A stretch of DNA of 64,000 bases from Cyrtodaria siliqua (Eukaryota; Mollusca; Bivalvia; Adapedonta; Hiatellidae): NCBI GenBank assembly GCA_037043455.1, contig JAWPHD010001148.1, forward strand, positions 187,001 through 251,000, in the 5' to 3' direction. The translations under genes and the position numbers were made by a program. Numbering within the stretch: position 1 is the stretch's first letter; every line of letters starts with the position of its first letter. Under the pieces are notes generated by a model that saw nothing but the letters and a program-made list of their open reading frames with translations, had not been told where the DNA came from and did no database searches. This document shows positions 1-11,265 of the stretch, one piece after another.

Positions 1-1560
1 CAACTGGCAGAGGTGTCAAGCGGGTAACTACAACTGACAAAAGTGTCCACCCGGAACCTACAACTCCAATTGACAATTCATCGGTTATCTACATCTGCAA
101 CAGACAAAAGTGAGTACCGTGTACCTAGAACAACTCTAACACAGTAAACAGTGAGCACTGGATACCTACAAGTATTATAACTGGCAACAGTGTCCACAAG
201 ATACCTACAGTAATTACAACAGGCAACATTGAGCACAGGGTTTGTACAACTCGTATCTGTGTAAACCTGGCACCTAAAACAACTAAAACAGGCAACAGTA
301 AACACTGGGTATGTACAACTCGTATACAGAGACCTACACAACAACTACAACAGGCAACAGTGAGCTCTGGGTACCTACAGTGACTACAACTGACAACAGT
401 GAGTACTGGTTACTTACAATTACTACAACTGACAACAGTGTCCACAGGGTACATTAAACTATTACAGGCAACAGTGAGAACCGGGTACCTAAACAACAGT
501 GAGCCCTGGGTACAATAACTACAACTGACAACAGTGTCCACCAGGTATATGTAACAACTACAACTGGCAACAGTGAACACCAGTTACTTACAACTGGCAA
601 CAGTGTCCACCGGATACCTACTACAACAGGGAACAGTGAGAACCGGGTATCTGCAGCAACAACAGTAGGCAACAGTGAGCACTGGGTACCTAAAACTGAC
701 AATAGTGTCCACTGGGTACCTAAAGCAGCTACAGCAGGCAACAGTGAGCACAGGGTACCTACAACAACAACTAGCAGAAGTGTCAACCATTTCCAACAAC
801 AACTACAACTGCAGAAGAGTCCGGCGGTAACATATAACAACAACAGGCAACAGTGATTACCGGGTACCTGCAACAACTACTACAGGCAACAATAAGGACA
901 GGGTTCCTGCAACTGGCAACAGTGTCCACCGGTTACTTACAACTACAAATGGCAACAGTGTCGACTTGGTGCATACATCTAGCAACAATGTCCACCGGAT
1001 ACCTACTTCAACAATCAACAGTGAGCATCGGGTATCTACAGCAACTACAACAGGCTCTAAGTGGAATCAGTATCAACTGGGTACAACAACTACAACAGGC
1101 AACAGGGAGTACCAGTACCTAAAACTGTCGACAGTTTCCACCGGGTACCTATAACAACTACAACAGGCATGAGCATCGGGTATCTACAACAACTACAGCT
1201 GCCAACAGTGTCCACTTGGTACCTGTAACTGGTGTCAATGTGGTACCTACAATAACTACAGGCAACAATGAGCACTGGGTACCTATAACTAGCATCAGTG
1301 TCCACTGGGTACCTACAACAGGCAGACATGTCCACCCGGTACCTACAACATCTATAACTGACAGAAATGTCCACCGGGTACAATTAACAACTACAACAGG
1401 CAATGAGGACAACTGGCGACTGTGTCCACTGGGTTCCTACAACAAATACAACTGTCATCAGTGTCTATCGGGTACCTACAACAACAACTGCCCACAGTGT
1501 CTAGAATAAACATACAATGACTACAACTTGACCGTGTTCATCGGGTATCTACAACAACTA
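1..1560 (+). repeat. Satellite A, diverged block (30/39-bp GGTACC units)
   Basis: Tandem units read roughly GGTACCTACAACAACTACAA followed by CTGGCAACAGTGTCCACC (39 bp), alternating with a 30-bp form that lacks nine bases. Units are diverged but most keep GGTACC or a one-base variant. The repeat runs off the left edge of the window. Frames stay open on both strands because unit lengths are multiples of three and lack stops; I see no splice sites, promoter or codon bias that would make this coding. Confidence 0.93.
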
Positions 1561-2616
1561 CAGCTTGAGTACATTATGTGGAGTACTACTAATGGCGGAG
1601 TGACACAAGGGAGAAGATACACACTCTGGTGTATTGCTGATGTCGGGGTGACACAGAAGGTTGGAAATACACAATCCTGCTGATGTCTGGGTGACACAGA
1701 TGGGAGAAGATATACTCAATATGAAGTACTACTGATAGTTGGTTAACACAGAATGGAGAAAATACGCGCTTTGTGGAGTTCTACTTATGTCGGGATGACA
1801 CAGAAGGGAGAAGATTCACACTCTGATATATTGCTGATGTTGGTGATACAGATGGTTGGAGATACACACTATTTGGAGTACTTCTGATGTCGAGGTGCTT
1901 CAGAAGGGAGACGATGCACACTATGTGGAGTACTACTGATGTCAGGGTGACACAGAATTGAGAATATACACATTATTTGAAGTACTGCTGATATCTGGGT
2001 GACACACATAGTGGAAGATTAACGCAATTTGTAGTAATACTGATGTTGGGGTGAAATGCAAGGGAAAAGATGCACACTGTGAAGTACTAATTGATGTTGG
2101 CATGACACAGAAGGAAAAAGATACACACATTGTGTGGAGTACTACTGATGTTGAGGTGACACAGAAGAAGTACTACTGGGGTCAGGGTGATGCAGAATGG
2201 AGAAGATACACACAATTTGGAGCACTACTGATGTTTGGGTGACAAAGAAGGGAGAAGATACACTCTATTCGGCATACTACTGATGTTGGCATGACACAGA
2301 TGTGAGAAGGCACACTATGTGAAGTACTACTGATGTTGGGGTGACACAGGCTAGAGCACACTATGTGGAGTACTACTGATGTTGGGGTGATGCAGAAGGG
2401 AGAAGAAACACAGTATGTGGAGTACTACTGATGTTGAGGATGACACAGCGTGCTAAAGATATAGTCTACATGGAGTACTACTGATATCGGGGTTACACGG
2501 AATGGAGAAGATGCACGCTATGTGGAAAACTGTTATTGTCAAGGTGAAAAAGAAGCGAGAAGATACATGCTATGTCGAGTACAACTGATATGCCGGTGAT
2601 ACAAAATGGAAAAGAT
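1561..2616 (+). repeat. Satellite B block (52-bp units)
   Basis: About 20 diverged copies of a 52-bp unit with the landmarks GTGGAGTACTACTGATGTC, GGGTGACACAGAAGGGAGA and AGATATACACTAT. It is unrelated in sequence to satellite A, except that both contain GTACT or GTACC. The unit length is not divisible by three, so frames are broken. Confidence 0.92.
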
Positions 2617-3700
2617 CTACACTGCGCAGTACCTGGTACCTACAAGAAGTACTATATGAATTATCAATGAGCACCAGGTACCTACAAAAAGTTCTACAAG
2701 AATCATCAGAGAGCACTGGGTACCTACAAGAAGTATACGAGAATCATAAGTGAGCACCGTGTACCTACAAGAAATACTAAAAGAATTATCAATGAGCACC
2801 GTGTACCTACAAGATGTACTGCAAGAATTGTCAATGAGCACCGGGTACCTACAAGATGTACTGCAAGAATTATCAAGGAGCACCGGGTACCTACAAGATG
2901 TACTGCAAGAATTATCAATGAGCACCGTGTACCTACAAGATGTACTGCAAGAATTATCAATGAGCACCGGGTACCTACAAGATGTACTGCAAGATTTATC
3001 AATGAGCACCGGGTACCTACAAGATGTACTGCAAGAATTATCAATGAGCACCTGGTACCTACAAGATGTACTGCAAGAATTATCAATGAGCACCTGGTAC
3101 CTACAAGATGTACTGCAAGAATTATCAATGAGCACCTGGTACCTACAAGATGTACTGCAAGAATTATCAATGAGCACCGGGTACCTACAAGAAGTACTAC
3201 AAGAATCATCAGAGAGCACTGGGTACCTACAAGAAGTACTACAAGAATCATCAGTGAGCACCGTGTACCTACAAGAAATACTAAAAGAATCATCAGAGAG
3301 CACTGGGTACCTACAACATGTACTGCAAGAATTATCAATGAGCACCAGGTACCTACAAGAAGTACTAAAAGAATAATCAGTGAGCTGGCACCTACCTACA
3401 AGAAGTACTACGAGAATCATCAATGAGCACCGCGGGGCCGGGTACCTGTAAGAAGTACTACAAGAATGTTGGTGTCCACTGGGTACCTTCAAGAAGTACT
3501 ACAAGAATCATCAATGAGCACGGGTCCCTACAAGAAATACTACAAGAATCATCAGTGAGCACCCGGTACCTACAAAACGTACTATACGAATGATCAGTGA
3601 GCACTGGGTACCGGTAAGAAGTACTACAAGAATCAACAGTGTCCACCCGGTACCTACAAGAAGTACTTCAAGAATCATCAGTTTCAATCAGTGTCCATCG
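2617..3700 (+). repeat. Satellite C block (42-bp units)
   Basis: About 25 units of 42 bp with landmarks GGTACCTACAAGAAGTACTA, CAAGAATCATCA and GTGAGCACC. It shares the GGTACCTACA start and the GTGAGCACC end with satellite A, so C looks like an A unit with a different middle. Units at about 2820-3180 (GATGTACTGCAAGAATTATC type) are more uniform than the flanks, which suggests recent local spread. Confidence 0.93.
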
Positions 3701-3880
3701 GGTACCAACAGTGAGCAACCGGTACCTACAATAACTACAACAGTCAACGGTGAGAACCTGGTACCTACATGTACAACAAGCAACGGTGTCCACTGGGTAC
3801 CTACAACAATTACAATTGCCAACAGTTTACACTGGGTACCTACAATTGGCTACAATGTGCACCAGGTACTACAACCCCTA
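3701..3880 (+). repeat. Satellite A, short block
   Basis: Five or so A-type units (GGTACCTACAATAACTACAA, CAACGGTGTCCACTGG) linking the C block to the tail module. Confidence 0.85.
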
Positions 3881-4075
3881 GAACTGGCAATGGTGTCCAT
3901 GGAGTAAAAACTGTTTATATGTGGTATTTGGTGGTGATGGTATGGCTATAAGGGGATGATGGAGGACATATATTATCCTGCTTTTATCAAGGTAACTGTA
4001 TGCAGGGTCAGGGAAATATAGAATTTTATTTTGAGATTCCTGTGGCCTTCCTGACAATGATTACAACTGACAACA
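3881..4075 (+). repeat. Tail module T, copy 1
   Basis: A non-tandem segment of about 200 bp. Landmarks are CTGGCAATGGTGTCCATGG, GGTATTTGGTGGTGATGG, GGCTATAAGGGG, CTTTTATCAAGGTAACTG, TATTTTGAGATTCCTGTGGCC and TGACAATGA. Ten full or partial copies occur in the window, always embedded in satellites A or B. Confidence 0.88.
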
Positions 4076-4690
4076 GTGCACTGGATACCTAGGGAGACGA
4101 TATACACAATGTAGAGTACTACTGATGTTGGGTTGACACAGACGGGAGAAGATACACACTATGTGGAGTTCTACTGATGTTGACGATGACAGATATGGTC
4201 TACGTGAAGTACTATTGATATCAGGGTGACACGGAATGGAGAAGATACACGCTATGTGAAATACTGCTGATGTCTCGGTGATGCAGAAAGGAGAAGATAT
4301 ACACTCTGTGAAATACTACTGATGTCAGGGAGACACAGAATGTAGAAGATAATTATACACTATGTGAAGTACTACTAATGTCAGGGAGACACAGAAGGGA
4401 GAAGATATACACTGTGTGGAGTGCTGCTGAAGTCTCGCTGACACAGAAGAGAGAAGATTTACACTATTTGGAGTACTACTGATGTCGGGTTAACACAGAA
4501 AAGAGAAGCAATACACTAAGTGGAGTACTACTGATGTCAGGGTGACAAAGAAAAGAGAAGATATACACTATTTTTAGTACTGCTGATGTTAGGGTGACAC
4601 AGAAGAGAGAAGATGCCCACTATGTGGAGTACTACTGATGTCTCTGGAGATGATTTACACTATGTGGAGTACTACACATAGTGCATATCT
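4076..4690 (+). repeat. Satellite B block
   Basis: About 11 direct B units, diverged. The block ends at the AGTACT palindrome of its last unit, where the sequence switches to the opposite orientation. Confidence 0.9.
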
Positions 4691-4805
4691 TCTCTTTTCT
4701 TCATCATCTCGACATCAGTAGTACTCCACATAGTGTGTATCTCCTCCCTTCTGTGTCACCGCAACATCAGTAGTACTCCACAGTGTATATTTCTCCCTTC
4801 TTTGT
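4691..4805 (-). repeat. Satellite B, inverted segment
   Basis: Two B units in reverse orientation (CATCAGTAGTACTCCACA, TTCTGTGTCACC). The switch lies at GTGGAGTACT next to ACATAGTGCATATC, so a B unit is joined tail to tail with its own reverse complement at the ScaI-type palindrome AGTACT. Confidence 0.88.
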
Positions 4806-6060
4806 CACCCCTAAAAGAGGTACTAATAGAACCATCAATGAGCATCGGGTACTGGTAAGAAGTACTACAAGAATCATCAGTGTTCACTGGGTACCTACAA
4901 GAAGTACTACAAGAATCATCAATGAGCACCGTGTACCTACCTACAAGAAGTTCTAAAGAATCATCAGTGTTCACTGGGTACCTACAAGAAGTACTGAAGA
5001 ATCATCAATGATCACCGTGTACCTACCCACATGAAGAAGTACTACAAGAATCATGAGTGAGCACCGTGTACCTACAAGAAGTACTACACTAATGATCAGT
5101 GAGCAATGGGTACCTACAATAAGTACTACAACAATCATCAGTGAGAACTGGGTACCTACCTAAAAGATGTACTGCAAGAATCATCAATGAGAACCTTGTA
5201 CCTACAAGATATACTAAACGAATTATCAATGAGCACCTGGTACCTACAAGATGTACTGCAAGAATTATCAATGAGCACCGGGTACCTACAAGAAGTACTA
5301 CAAGAATGATCAGTGAGCACTGGGTACCTACCTACAAGATGTACTGCAAGGATCAACAATGAGCACCGGGTACCTACAAGAAGTACTACAAGAATGATCA
5401 GTGAGCACTGGGTACCTACCTACAAGAAGTACTACAAGAATCATCAATGGGCACCGGGTACCTACAAGAAGTACTACAAAAATGATCAGTGAGCACTGGG
5501 TACCTACAAGAAGTACTGCAAGAATGATCAGTGAGCACTGGGTACCTACCTACAAGATGTACTGCAAGGATCAACAATGAGCACCGGGTACCTACAAGAT
5601 GTACTGCAAGAATCAACAATGAGCACCAGGTACCGGTAAGAAGTACTACAAGATGTACTGCAAGGATCAACAATGAGCACCGAGTACCTACACAAAGTAC
5701 TACAAGAATCATCAGTGAGCACCGGGTACCTACAAGATGTACTGCAAGAATCAACAATGAGCACCAGGTACCGGTAAGAAGTACTACAAGATGTACTGCA
5801 AGGATCAACAATGAGCACCGAGTACCTACACAAAGTACTACAAGAATCATCAGTGAGCACCGGGTACCTACAAGATGTACTGCAAGAATCAACAATGAGC
5901 ACCGGGTACCGGTAAGAAGTACTACAAGATGTACTGCAATAATCAACAATGAACACCAGGTACCCGTAAGAAGTACTACAAAAATCAACAGTGTCCACCA
6001 GTTTCCTACAAAAAGTACTTCAAGAATCATCAGTTTCGATCAGTGTCCATCGGGTGCCTA
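4806..6060 (+). repeat. Satellite C block
   Basis: About 30 units of the 42-bp C family, some with an extra CTAC (GGTACCTACCTACAAG). From about 5570 to 5960 a longer period of about 129 bp is visible: a unit with GGTACCGGTAAGAAG, a GATGTACTGCAAGGATCAAC unit and an ACACAAAGTACTAC unit repeat in the same order. Confidence 0.9.
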
Positions 6061-6345
6061 CAACAAGCAACGGAGAGCAACGGGTACCTACAATTACAAC
6101 TGCCTACAGTGCGCATCAGGTACTACAATCCCTAGAACTGGCAATGGTATCCACGGAAGAAAAACTGTTATAGGTGGTATTTGGTGGTGATATAAGTATG
6201 GCTATAAGGGGCGAAGGGAGGACGTATATTATCTTGCTTTTATCAAGGTAACTGTATGCAGGGTCAGGGAAATATCAACATTTTATTTTGTGATTCCTGT
6301 GGCCTTCCTGACAATGACTACAACTGGCAACAGAGTGCACCAGGT
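6061..6345 (+). repeat. Short satellite A stretch plus tail module T, copy 2
   Basis: Two A-like units, then T from about 6131 (CTGGCAATGGTATCCACGG, GGTATTTGGTGGTGA, GGCTATAAGGGGCGAAGG, TCCTGTGGCCTTCCTGACAA). The distance from T copy 1 is about 2.25 kb, which gives the size of the super-repeat B - inverted B - C - A - T. Confidence 0.86.
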
Positions 6346-7284
6346 ATACCTAGGGAGAAGATATACATTATGTAGAGTACTACTGATGTTGGGTTGACAC
6401 AGAAGGGAGAATATACACCCTGTGGAGTACTACTAATGTTGGGGTGACAAGGAAGAGGGAAGATATGCTTTGTGGAGTACTACTGATGTCCAGGTGATAT
6501 AGAATGTTGAAGATATATACTATGTGGAGTGCTACTGATGATGGGTTGACATAGAATGGAGAAGAAACACACTGTGGAGTACTACTGATGTTGGGGTGAC
6601 ACGGAAGAGAGAAGATATACTTTATGTGGAGTACTACTTGGAGTACTACTGATGTTGGGGTGACACAGAAGGGAGAAGATATACACTATGTAGAATACTA
6701 TCGATTGATGTCGGGGTGACACAGAAGGGAGAAGATAAACACTATGTGGAGTACTTCTGATGTCAGAGTGAAACAGAAGGCAGATTATATACTCTATGTG
6801 GAGTACTACTGATGTCGGGGTGACACAGACAGGAAAAGTTATACACTTTGTTTAGTACTACTGATGTCAGGGTGACACAGAAGGGAGAAGATATACACCT
6901 TGTGGAGTACTGCTGATGTCAGAGTGACACAGAAGGGAGAAGATATACACCTTGTGGAGTACTGCTGATGTCAGGGTGACATAGAAGGGAGAATATATAC
7001 ACCTTGTGGAGTACTACTGATGTCAGGGTGACATAGAAGGGAGAAGATATACACCTTGTGGAGTACTGCTGATGTCAGGGTGACACAGAAGGGAGAATAT
7101 ATACACCTTGTGGAGTACTACTGATGTCAGGGTGACACAGAAGGGAGAAGATATACACCTTGTGGAGTACTGCTGATGTCAGAGTGACATAGAAGGGAGA
7201 AGATATACACCTTGTGGAGTACTGCTGATGTCAGGGTGACACAGAAGGGAGAATATATACACCTTGTGGAGTACTACCTATGTG
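6346..7284 (+). repeat. Satellite B block, right part homogenised
   Basis: About 18 B units. From about 6840 the units are nearly identical and differ mainly by ACTGCTGATG/ACTACTGATG, AGAGTGACA/AGGGTGACA and GAAGATATAC/GAATATATAC. The variants alternate, so a higher-order period of two or more units is present. Confidence 0.92.
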
Positions 7285-7880
7285 AGGGTCGGAATTATCA
7301 GAATTCTATTTTTAGATTTCTGTGGCCATCTTTACAACTGCAACAAGCAACAGTTATCACCGAGTACCTGCAGCTGGCAACACTGTGCACCCGGTACTAG
7401 AACCCCTACATCTGGCAACAGGGTCCGCTGAGGAAAATATATATACATCACTAGTACTTCACATAGTGGTGTTTGGTGGTGAAGGCACGGCTGTAAGGGG
7501 AGGATGGAGGCCGTATACTTACTTTTATCAAGGTATCTTTATGAAGTGTTGTAATTATCAGAATTGTATTTTGAGATTTCTGTGGCCATCTTTTCAACTT
7601 CAACAGGCAACAATAAGCAGCGAGTACCTGTAATCAGTGTGCACCAGGTACTATAACCCCTAGAACTGGCAACAGTGTCCACTGAGGAAAATATATATAC
7701 ATCAGTAGTGCTTCACATAGTGGTGTTTGGTGGTGAAGGTACGGCTATAGGGGAGGAAGGAGGCCGTATTTCATATTTTTACCAAGGTAACTTTATGTAG
7801 GGTTGAAATTATCAGAATTGTATTTTGAAATTTATGTGGCCATCTTTACAACGACAACAGGCAACAATAAGCACCGAGTA
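7285..7880 (+). repeat. Tail module T, one partial and two full copies
   Basis: The first piece (7285-7370) holds only the right half (GGGTCGGAATTATCAGAATT, TTTCTGTGGCCATC). The next two, from about 7430 and 7680, carry GTGTTTGGTGGTGAAGG and GGCTRTAAGGGG. They use the C-A-T order of T without an A block between, so this part was made by unequal exchange inside T. Confidence 0.82.
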
Positions 7881-8190
7881 CCTACAATAGCAACAGTGTC
7901 CACCTATTACCAACCAACTACAACAGGCAATGGTGAGGTACTATAGGAGGCATCAGTGAGCACTGGGTATCTTCAGCTGGCGACAGTGTCCACCGGGTAC
8001 CTACAGAAAGTACTACAAGAGGCATCGTTGAGCACTGGGTACCTTCAACCGGTGACAGTGTCCACCGGGTACCTAAAAAAGTGCTGCAAGAGGCATCAGT
8101 GAGCACTGGGTACCTACCTACAAGATGTACTGCAAGAATCATCAATGAGAACCGTGTACCTACAAGAAGTAACTGGCAATACTGTCCACA
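7881..8190 (+). repeat. Satellite A/C mixed block
   Basis: Diverged units with GGTACCTACAGAAAGTACTA, CAAGAGGCATC and CAGTGTCCACC. The middle of the unit is C-like, the end is A-like. This is the right end of the first satellite block. Confidence 0.82.
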
Positions 8191-8290
8191 GGTAACGTAC
8201 ATATTTTGTTTTCTGTAGCAGGTTAACACACTTTGGTAGGGTAGGAATGAGATATTGTGAACATGACATCTGTGTAGTGGCTTTTATATA
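8191..8290 (+). repeat. Right-edge module E, copy 1
   Basis: Shares TACATATTTT, TGTAGCAGGTTAA and GTGTAGTGG with 63586-63780. It marks the point where satellite A stops at both places. TTTTGTTTTCTGTAG followed by CAGG looks like a splice acceptor, but no open exon follows. Confidence 0.65.
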
Positions 8291-8495
8291 TAGAAAGGAA
8301 TTGTGGAATAGCATTTGAGGTCACTTTACTTAATGTCAAAAGAGTATGAAATGAGAAATTTTACAGGTTGCTGTTACTAAACGTAGAAAAAATAGTAATT
8401 GTCAAGGACCCTTAGACCCGATCATTGTGATTGCATTCGTTAGAATGTCTTGTTTTAGTTGAAAATAATTATTAATTTTTGATTTTGAATTGTTT
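8291..8495. other. Single-copy-looking AT-rich stretch
   Basis: No open frame, repeat or RNA signature was seen between the satellite edge and the next transposon. Confidence 0.5.
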
Positions 8496-9667
8496 ATAGG
8501 TCTACTGTCTGAAGGCCATTAGAGCATATGGGATTGTGAGTTTTCCGTCATCCGTCCATTAACTTTCGCCTCGTTAACATGATAGGGCTTTCATTGTTCA
8601 TCCAATCTTTTTCAAACTTTACCAGATTGTTGATATCAATGAAAGCTCGCAAAAGTTTGAAAACCAGCCAGTTTGGACCAGTAATACCAGAGTTATGCCT
8701 TAATTTAGTTAAAATTGCTATATTTTGCCTCATTAACGTGATACGCCCTTCAGTTTTCATAAGATCTTTTTCAGATTCGACCAGATTGTTGATATAAATG
8801 AAAGCTGGATTGCGTTAGAAAACCAGTCAGTTTGGACCAGTAATATCGGAGTTATGGCTTTGATTTAGTTAAATTGCTATATTTTGCCTCGTTAACGTGA
8901 TAGGCCCTTCAAGCTCGGACGAGTTTGAAAAGCAGCCAGATCGGACCATTTGCACCGGAGTTATAACCCTTGATTTTCTGAAATATGCTATATTTTGGTC
9001 TCGTTAACATGACAGGGCCTTCATTACTCATTCAATCTTTTTCAAACTTTACACAATTGTTGAAATCAATGAATGTCAGACGAGTTTGAAAACCATCCAG
9101 ATTGAACCATTTGCACTATAGTTACGGCCCTTGATTTAGTTGAACATACTATATTTTGCCTCGTAAAGACAATAGGGCCTTCATTTTTCATCTGATCTTC
9201 ACCAAACTTTACCAGATTGTTACTATCAATGAAATCTTGGACAAGTGTGAAAACCAATCGCATCTGATAAGTAAAACCAGAGTTAATGGCACTTGAATTA
9301 GTTTAAAGATGCTGTAGTTTTCCTCCCGAAGATGATAGGACCTTCATTTGCCCGGATTTCAGCGACACTGCAGGGATTATCGGTACCAAGCTCAGTTGTA
9401 CATATCGTCACTGTGTTCCAGTTGAATGATTTGGCGGAGTAGATTTGATCCAATAATCATAACAATGGTCATATCATTCTAAGCGCATCAAGAGCAAAGT
9501 TGTCTCTTTTTCTACTACAACCTCTAAAATTTCTAGGGATGATCAGTACCAGATCTAGTTGTGCATAACATCGCCGTTGAATGATTTTTAACGGAGTTAT
9601 GGCCCCTTAAACACAAACTTTAGCTTTAGCCAGTAGAGTATCTACAGGCCCTATTCGGCCTATTTAT
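8496..9667 (+). mobile_element. Pearl-like non-autonomous element with about 160-bp tandem units
   Basis: The left end has GGTCTACTGTC, GTTTTCCGTCATCCGTCC and TTAACTTTCGCCTCGTTAA. About five diverged units of about 160 bp follow (CTTTACCAGATTGTTGATAT, AATGAAAGCTCG, GAAAACCAGCCAG, GGAGTTATGGC, AATGCTATATTTTGCCTCGT). Two units of a second 160-bp class with CGGATTTCAGCGACACTGCA come next. The right end has AGCCAGTAGAG and the hairpin AGGCCCTATTCGGCCT at 9646-9661. No transposase frame is present. The build matches pearl/CvE elements of bivalves, which are usually placed with Helitron-like elements. Confidence 0.75.
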
Positions 9668-9716
9668 TTTTTAATGAGATCAGTATTAATGTATATTGAT
9701 ACACATGTTATTGCAG

Positions 9717-9795
9717 AGCCAACAATGAGATAGAGAAGAACATGGATGGAGGTTGGCAGAAAATAAGGCATAAACGGTCATATGACGTCTTTCAG
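9717..9795 (+). CDS. Internal exon of an unrecognised gene (exon 1 of 3 seen)
   Basis: An exon of 79 bp between ATGTTATTGCAG and a strong donor, CAG followed by GTATGT. Only one + frame is open throughout: after one base left from the previous codon it reads 26 codons, beginning ANNEIEKNMDGG and ending KRSYDVFQ, and stops on a codon boundary. It lies about 50 bp right of a pearl-like element and has no repeat similarity. The protein is hydrophilic and basic at its end. I do not recognise the family. It joins in phase to 12827-12864. Earlier exons must lie left of the window or are not recognisable among the repeats. Confidence 0.5.
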
Positions 9796-10062
9796 GTATG
9801 TCTAAAATAAGAGTAATATCAAAATAAAATACTAATTGAAATACAGTGTTAATAAGAAACATATTTATGATTTTGAAGCAGAAACATGGAAAGATATTTA
9901 TCCCCTATCAAGATTACTTCTAGCACAATACTTCTTTGGTTTCAAACAAGAATTTACCATTGGCTTTTTTCAACACAGCATTATCTGCATAAAATAAAAA
10001 AGCAGAAAACTCTTTTTGCCACTTCTGCCACCAACATGAGACTATAGTTTGTATGTGTTGGA
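9796..10062. other. Intron sequence, AT-rich
   Basis: Starts with the GTATGT donor. Nothing else is supported. A - strand open frame at 9920-10048 is discussed under rejected items. Confidence 0.5.
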
Positions 10063-10170
10063 CCTGTGCCATAGCATAGACCAAGGAAACATAAGGAATC
10101 ATATGTTACTAATGTAATACCAGTATACCAGTGCCATAGCATAGATCAAGAAAACATAATAAGCATATCT
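10063..10170 (-). repeat. Two stray units of the 64-bp satellite
   Basis: The motifs GTGCCATAGCATAGA, GGAAACATAA, CATATGTTACTAATG and TAATACCAGTATACCAG occur here nearly twice, in the same order as in the array at 17336-19560, about 7 kb away. Confidence 0.85.
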
Positions 10171-10929
10171 TATGCTTGTCGAACAACCAGGAAGTAACAT
10201 TTACTTTTCCGGAAAAAATAATATTTGTCCATGTTTTACTGAATACTTAAGGAATACAAATAAGTAAATTTCACTTAATGTTTTTTCCTTGCTTTCTTAT
10301 GTAGATAAAAGTATTCTTTATATTTGAATCATTCTGTAAATATTTGTTTTATAAGAAAACGAGAGGTTAACATTAAAGAGGCACTACCTACATGTATATC
10401 TGCCCGATTTTAATGTAAAATATTAAATACTCAATATTACTGCATTTATATGTATACAAAGCTATTTTATGAGTATTATAAGAAGAAACATGGTCCGTAT
10501 TCTTGTTCTGTAAGTTATTAATTATGATCAAAACAATAAAATGCTGCCCTGCCGTTTATTCCTGCCGGAAAACTAGGTGTTTTTACGATTTTCTCGGACA
10601 TGCGCAATACGATTCAGTTGAACGAAAACAAACTATTCGGTGCAATTCCGATAGTAAGGGAATCGATCGGTTCGCCAATACGACGCACAGAGGCAGTTCC
10701 GATTGTAAATGAATAAGATAGGAAAATCTCCATCATCGGCTTGTCTAATACAATTACGAATACAATTTCAAAAATCCAATCTTTTCAATCCTGTGTTATT
10801 CCCAGCAAAACGCATATTACAAGGGGTAAAATTATTGCCATTTACCTTTATCATAGTCCTCTGTATGATTAAGTAAAGTTTATATCAATTGATGGACAAA
10901 AATATATAGGTAGAGCCTCTTTTTAACAG
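10171..10929. other. AT-rich intron, no gene seen
   Basis: No repeat family recognised. The part at about 10555-10700 has more CpG than its surroundings (GACATGCGCAATACG, GGAATCGATCGG) but no further promoter sign. Confidence 0.4.
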
Positions 10930-11265
10930 AAACAGTTTCTTATGAGATCATCCTTATGGGATGGCGAGTTGTCCGTCATCCGTCGTCTGTACGTTAACTT
11001 TTACCTCGTTAAGACAAGAAAGGTTTCATTTTTCATCCGATCTTTACCAAACTTTTACAGATTGTTAATATCAATGAAAGCTTGGAAAAGTTCGAAAATC
11101 ACCAAGATTGAACAAGAAACAGCCTTGAGTTAGTTAAAAATGCTATATTTTGCCTCGTTAAGAGGATAGCACCTTCTATTTTCATTAGATCTTTACCAAT
11201 CTTTACAGTTTGAAAAGCGGCCAGATAGGACCAGTAACAGCGGAGTTAAAGATCTTCTGCCAAGT
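10930..11265 (+). mobile_element. Fragment of a pearl-like element
   Basis: The left end has CTTATGGGATGGCGAGTTGTCC and CATCCGTCGTC. About 1.5 units of the 160-bp class follow (TTTCATTTTTCATCCGATCT, AATGAAAGCTTGG, AATGCTATATTTTGCC). The hairpin end is missing, so the copy is truncated on the right. Confidence 0.7.

Noticed and set aside
2617..6060. A CRISPR-like array of regular repeats
   Set aside because: Units are contiguous and diverge throughout; there are no unique spacers between constant repeats, and the genome is eukaryotic.
9920..10048. A - strand frame with WWQKWQKEF, similar to the end of some LTR-element integrases
   Set aside because: Only about 43 codons, no acceptor of quality, no neighbouring pol sequence; the resemblance is too short to support.
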